From contig DAGM01000017.1 in NCBI GenBank assembly GCA_002495735.1, positions 1 to 7,710 on the forward strand: a stretch of 7,710 nucleotides of DNA, given 5' to 3'. Position numbers and translations under genes: made by a program. This document shows, piece after piece, positions 5,881-7,710 of this stretch (its first letter is position 1; each line of letters opens with the position of its first letter). Below the pieces are notes generated by a model. The model was not told where the DNA came from. It did no database searches and saw only the letters and a list, made by a program, of their open reading frames with translations. The stretch comes from Euryarchaeota archaeon UBA54 (lineage in GTDB: Archaea; Thermoplasmatota; Poseidoniia; Poseidoniales; Thalassarchaeaceae).

Positions 5881-6810
5881 ATGCCGGTAGTGAGTGGCTC
5901 ATCCAGCCGCGACGTGGCAACCTCTCTGGCTCCACTGATTGGGATGCAGTACATCGAACTTGAGAGTCGTAAATTCCCAGATGGCGAGGGTTACGTGCGA
6001 GTTCCCTCCGGCGCCATCGATGCCGTACGTTCCGAACCTGTGGTATTAGTGTCGAACACCTACCCTGACTCAGGGATAGTGAATACCGTCCTGCTGTTGG
6101 AGGCCATAGCCGAGGTCCGCAGAGGTAATCTATCCAATCTCAAAGGCGAAGAGCCGCAGAACATGGAGGATGTCGGCAGCGGGGTCTACCTAGCTATCCC
6201 ATACTATGGATACTCCCGACAGGATAAGCGCTTCTCGAAGGGCGAGGCTGTCTCCGCGCGCGTCATCGCCGATATTCTCGCACGTGGCTGCGACGGCATT
6301 GCCATCCTCGATCTGCATGAGCCCGCCGTGCTCAAGGACATGGAGGTTCCAATCGAGTTCGTCAGCTCAATGCCTGAGATAGCCGAGCTTCTACAGAATG
6401 AAGTCTCACCAGACTTCGTACTGAGCCCAGACAAGGGAGCCATTGCGAGGGCTACCAAGGTTGCCGGTCTAATCGGTTGTGACTTCTCCTACCTCGAGAA
6501 GACCAGAATCGACGCTCACACAATAGAGCACACGCCAAAGGACCTCGATGTCGACGGCAAGGTGGTGGCGATAGTGGATGACATGATTAGCACCGGTGGG
6601 ACCATCTGCCGGGCCAGCGACGCGTTGCGCCGGCAGGGCGCTACCGAGGTCCACGCCGCCTGCACACACGGTTTGTTCACTGGTGGCGCTATCCTTCGCC
6701 TATCCAATCACGTCGACGGTGTGCACAGCACCGATTCGCTGCCTAATCCAAGAGCTGTGGTGAGTGCTGCACCGGCCCTCGCCCGAGGTCTGAAGCGGCT
6801 AATGAGTTAG
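5881..6810 (+). CDS. prs: ribose-phosphate pyrophosphokinase (PRPP synthetase)
   Basis: The enzyme makes 5-phosphoribosyl 1-diphosphate from ribose 5-phosphate and ATP, the common precursor for purine, pyrimidine, histidine, tryptophan and NAD synthesis. Motifs are FPDGE at 32-36, the ATP/metal region IPYYGYSRQDKRFSKGE at 106-122, DLHE at 144-147, SPDKGAIARA at 182-191, a catalytic-loop EKTR at 206-209, the PRPP-binding loop VDDMISTGGT at 232-241, and THGLF at 262-266. The MPVVSGSSS start is typical of archaeal members and supports ATG 5881. No Shine-Dalgarno sequence precedes it, so a leaderless transcript or readthrough from the tRNA is possible. Length is 309 residues, against about 285-315 in relatives. 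A stretch of roughly 15-20 polar residues (82-100) before IPYYGYSRQD appears longer than usual. Identification is secure. Confidence 0.97.
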   Translation: MPVVSGSSSRDVATSLAPLIGMQYIELESRKFPDGEGYVRVPSGAIDAVRSEPVVLVSNTYPDSGIVNTVLLLEAIAEVRRGNLSNLKGEEPQNMEDVGSGVYLAIPYYGYSRQDKRFSKGEAVSARVIADILARGCDGIAILDLHEPAVLKDMEVPIEFVSSMPEIAELLQNEVSPDFVLSPDKGAIARATKVAGLIGCDFSYLEKTRIDAHTIEHTPKDLDVDGKVVAIVDDMISTGGTICRASDALRRQGATEVHAACTHGLFTGGAILRLSNHVDGVHSTDSLPNPRAVVSAAPALARGLKRLMS

Positions 6811-6843
6811 TACAGGCGACCTACGGTCGTTTGCTGCGTGTCC

Positions 6844-6857
6844 GTTTCGTTTATATC
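6844..6857 (+). promoter_or_regulatory. TATA-box promoter of the L7Ae-S28e-L24e operon
   Basis: TTTATAT at 6850-6856 is a good archaeal TATA box in an otherwise GC-rich gap after prs. Transcription would start near 6876-6882, leaving a short leader that contains the GAGGAG ribosome site at 6887-6892. It separates the ribosomal operon from prs. Confidence 0.6.
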
Positions 6858-6900
6858 GGCCACGTCGTGCGGCGGCTTACCCACACGAGGAGTAGTTCCA

Positions 6901-7281
6901 ATGAGTGTACACATAGCGTTTGAAACCCCGAATGACATACAAGAGCAAGTCTACGAGATGGTCAAGCATCTAGGCAAGGATGGCCGAGGGAAACTGAAGA
7001 AGGGCGCCAACGAAGTAACCAAGGCAGCAGAGCGTGGAACTGCGAAGATGGTGGTGATGGCTGAGAACGTCAACCCCGGCGAGCTGCTGGCCCATATCCC
7101 AATGATTTGCAAAGAGAAAGAGATTCCTTTCATCTACGTCGAGGACCAGGCATATCTGGCCGAGGCGGCAGGCATGACCCTGGGCACCAGAACCGCTGCT
7201 ATTGCGGTCATGGAAGTCGAGAAGGAGACCGAAGACAAGTTCAAGGAAGTCAAAGGCCACTGCACAACGCTGTCAGAGTGA
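6901..7281 (+). CDS. rpl7ae: large ribosomal subunit protein eL8 (L7Ae), kink-turn RNA-binding protein
   Basis: Archaeal L7Ae binds kink-turn RNA in 23S rRNA, in box C/D and H/ACA guide RNPs and in RNase P. The 126-residue product carries the signature LKKGANEVTKAAERG (32-46), which includes the Asn-Glu pair and Lys that read the kink-turn, followed by AKMVVMAENVNP, ELLAHIPMICKEKEIPFIYV and LAEAAGM. Start ATG 6901 has GAGGAG at 6887-6892 with eight-base spacing; an in-frame GTG at 6838 lies upstream of the TATA box and is not the start. A short polar insert (KDGRGK, about 26-31) before the signature and an acidic/basic C-terminal tail make it slightly longer than the roughly 117-120 residues of many relatives. 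It leads the widely conserved archaeal L7Ae-S28e-L24e cluster. Confidence 0.97.
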   Translation: MSVHIAFETPNDIQEQVYEMVKHLGKDGRGKLKKGANEVTKAAERGTAKMVVMAENVNPGELLAHIPMICKEKEIPFIYVEDQAYLAEAAGMTLGTRTAAIAVMEVEKETEDKFKEVKGHCTTLSE

Positions 7282-7302
7282 GTTTCCTAGGAGTGATTCA
7301 CT

Positions 7303-7524
7303 ATGGCAAAGGACTCTTGGCCCGCTGAGGTTGTCGAGGTTGTCGGCCGCACTGGTATGAGTGGTGAGGCTGTCCAGGTCAAGGTTCGCGTAAACGACTC
7401 AACCAACCCTCGTGACATTGGTCGTATCATCGCACGCAACGTGCTTGGACCTGTGCGAGTTGGAGACGTCCTGATGCTGAAGGATACTGGTCGCGAGGCC
7501 CGCAGCATTGGCGGCCGGAGGTGA
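7303..7524 (+). CDS. rps28e: small ribosomal subunit protein eS28
   Basis: This 73-residue protein matches eS28 throughout: [24 protein letters not shown] forms the start of the OB-like fold, followed by [18 protein letters not shown] and the invariant C-terminal ending [12 protein letters not shown]. It is a component of the 30S subunit shared by archaea and eukaryotes. AGGAGTGA at 7289-7296 is a strong Shine-Dalgarno site, six bases before ATG 7303. The stop lies inside the ribosome site of the next gene, tying their translation together. Confidence 0.98.
   Translation: MAKDSWPAEVVEVVGRTGMSGEAVQVKVRVNDSTNPRDIGRIIARNVLGPVRVGDVLMLKDTGREARSIGGRR
7517..7524 (+). promoter_or_regulatory. Shine-Dalgarno site of L24e overlapping the S28e stop codon
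   Basis: GGAGGTGA matches the full archaeal anti-Shine-Dalgarno complement and lies four bases before ATG 7529. Its last three bases are the S28e stop, so a terminating ribosome stands directly at the next start, consistent with translational coupling. Confidence 0.75.
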
Positions 7525-7528
7525 TTAG

Positions 7529-7710
7529 ATGCCTGAGCGCCGCATCTGCAGTTTCACACACGAAGAGATCGAGCCGGGCACCGGCATGATGTTCGTAAAG
7601 CGCGACGGTAGTGTGTTCTACTTCAAGGACAGTAAGGCACGCAAGAACATGCTCAAGCTCAGGCGCAATCCGCGCCGACTCAAGTGGACCCGTCGCTACG
7701 AGAAGGGCGG
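7529..7710 (+). CDS. rpl24e: large ribosomal subunit protein eL24 (L24e), 3' end beyond window
   Basis: About 60 residues are visible before the window ends, and the frame remains open. The family landmarks are the start MPERRICSF, EIEPGTGMMFVKRDGSVFYF (residues 14-33) and ARKNMLKLRRNPRRLKWT (38-55). In most archaeal eL24 proteins four cysteines (CxxC ... CxxxC) bind zinc. Here only the first, Cys7, remains: the second position is Thr10 (CSFT), and the second pair reads KDSKA instead of CSSKC. Human RPL24 has likewise lost part of this site, so a metal-free fold is plausible. The protein sits at the subunit interface of the ribosome. Its start is fixed by the strong GGAGGTGA overlapping the S28e stop. 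In many archaea nucleoside diphosphate kinase follows, but that lies outside the window. Confidence 0.95.
   Translation, partial: MPERRICSFTHEEIEPGTGMMFVKRDGSVFYFKDSKARKNMLKLRRNPRRLKWTRRYEKG

Noticed and set aside
6838..6900. GTG start at 6838 for L7Ae
   Set aside because: This extension would include the TATA box at 6850-6856; ATG 6901 has a proper Shine-Dalgarno sequence and gives the standard L7Ae N-terminus.
1..7710. Mobile element, CRISPR array, integration site or defence system
   Set aside because: No transposase, integrase, regularly spaced repeats or terminal inverted repeats were seen. tRNA-Ile has no duplicated 3' end nearby that would indicate an attachment site.

Overview
The window is a compact, gene-dense piece of an archaeal chromosome. 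It carries archaeal information-processing genes: the ribosomal protein series L7Ae-S28e-L24e, an archaeal-type PRPP synthetase, deoxyhypusine synthase, and an intron-less tRNA-Ile. They sit beside a bacterial-type UvrB. The mid-50s-looking GC content, short spacers and mix of leaderless and strong Shine-Dalgarno starts fit a mesophilic euryarchaeon. My best guess is marine Thermoplasmatota (Marine Group II / Poseidoniales), but this is inferred from gene content and needs a phylogeny.

Layout. Positions 1-1368 (+) hold the C-terminal two thirds of UvrB, whose 5' end lies outside the window. Just downstream (1394-2377, +) is deoxyhypusine synthase, which starts the hypusine modification of aIF5A. 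A 60-residue basic protein resembling the bacterial histone H1-like (Hc1) family follows at 2441-2623 (+), probably from its own promoter and leaderless. Its stop codon faces that of a convergent two-gene minus-strand unit. That unit is a class III PLP-dependent aminotransferase (3313-4830) followed by a shortened SDR/epimerase-like protein (2625-3305).

Positions 4831-5105 form the only large intergenic region. It is AT-rich and divergent, with a 14-bp perfect palindrome, a direct repeat spaced 32 bp, a 9-bp inverted repeat, and a structured leader that could hide the ribosome binding site of the next gene. That gene (5106-5690, +) encodes a 194-residue protein with two possible PRC-barrel-like halves. 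Then come tRNA-Ile(GAT) with an encoded CCA (5747-5824), PRPP synthetase (5881-6810), and a ribosomal operon with a recognisable TATA element: L7Ae (6901-7281), S28e (7303-7524) and L24e (from 7529, cut by the window end).

Functional themes are DNA repair, translation (hypusination, ribosome, tRNA), nucleotide precursor supply and a small metabolic unit of unknown substrate. I see no CRISPR array, insertion sequence, integrase or attachment site. The observations most worth following are the Hc1-like protein in an archaeal context, the loss of three of four zinc ligands in L24e, an insertion of about 40 residues in UvrB, the truncated SDR-like protein paired with an atypical aminotransferase, and the regulatory-looking divergent spacer.
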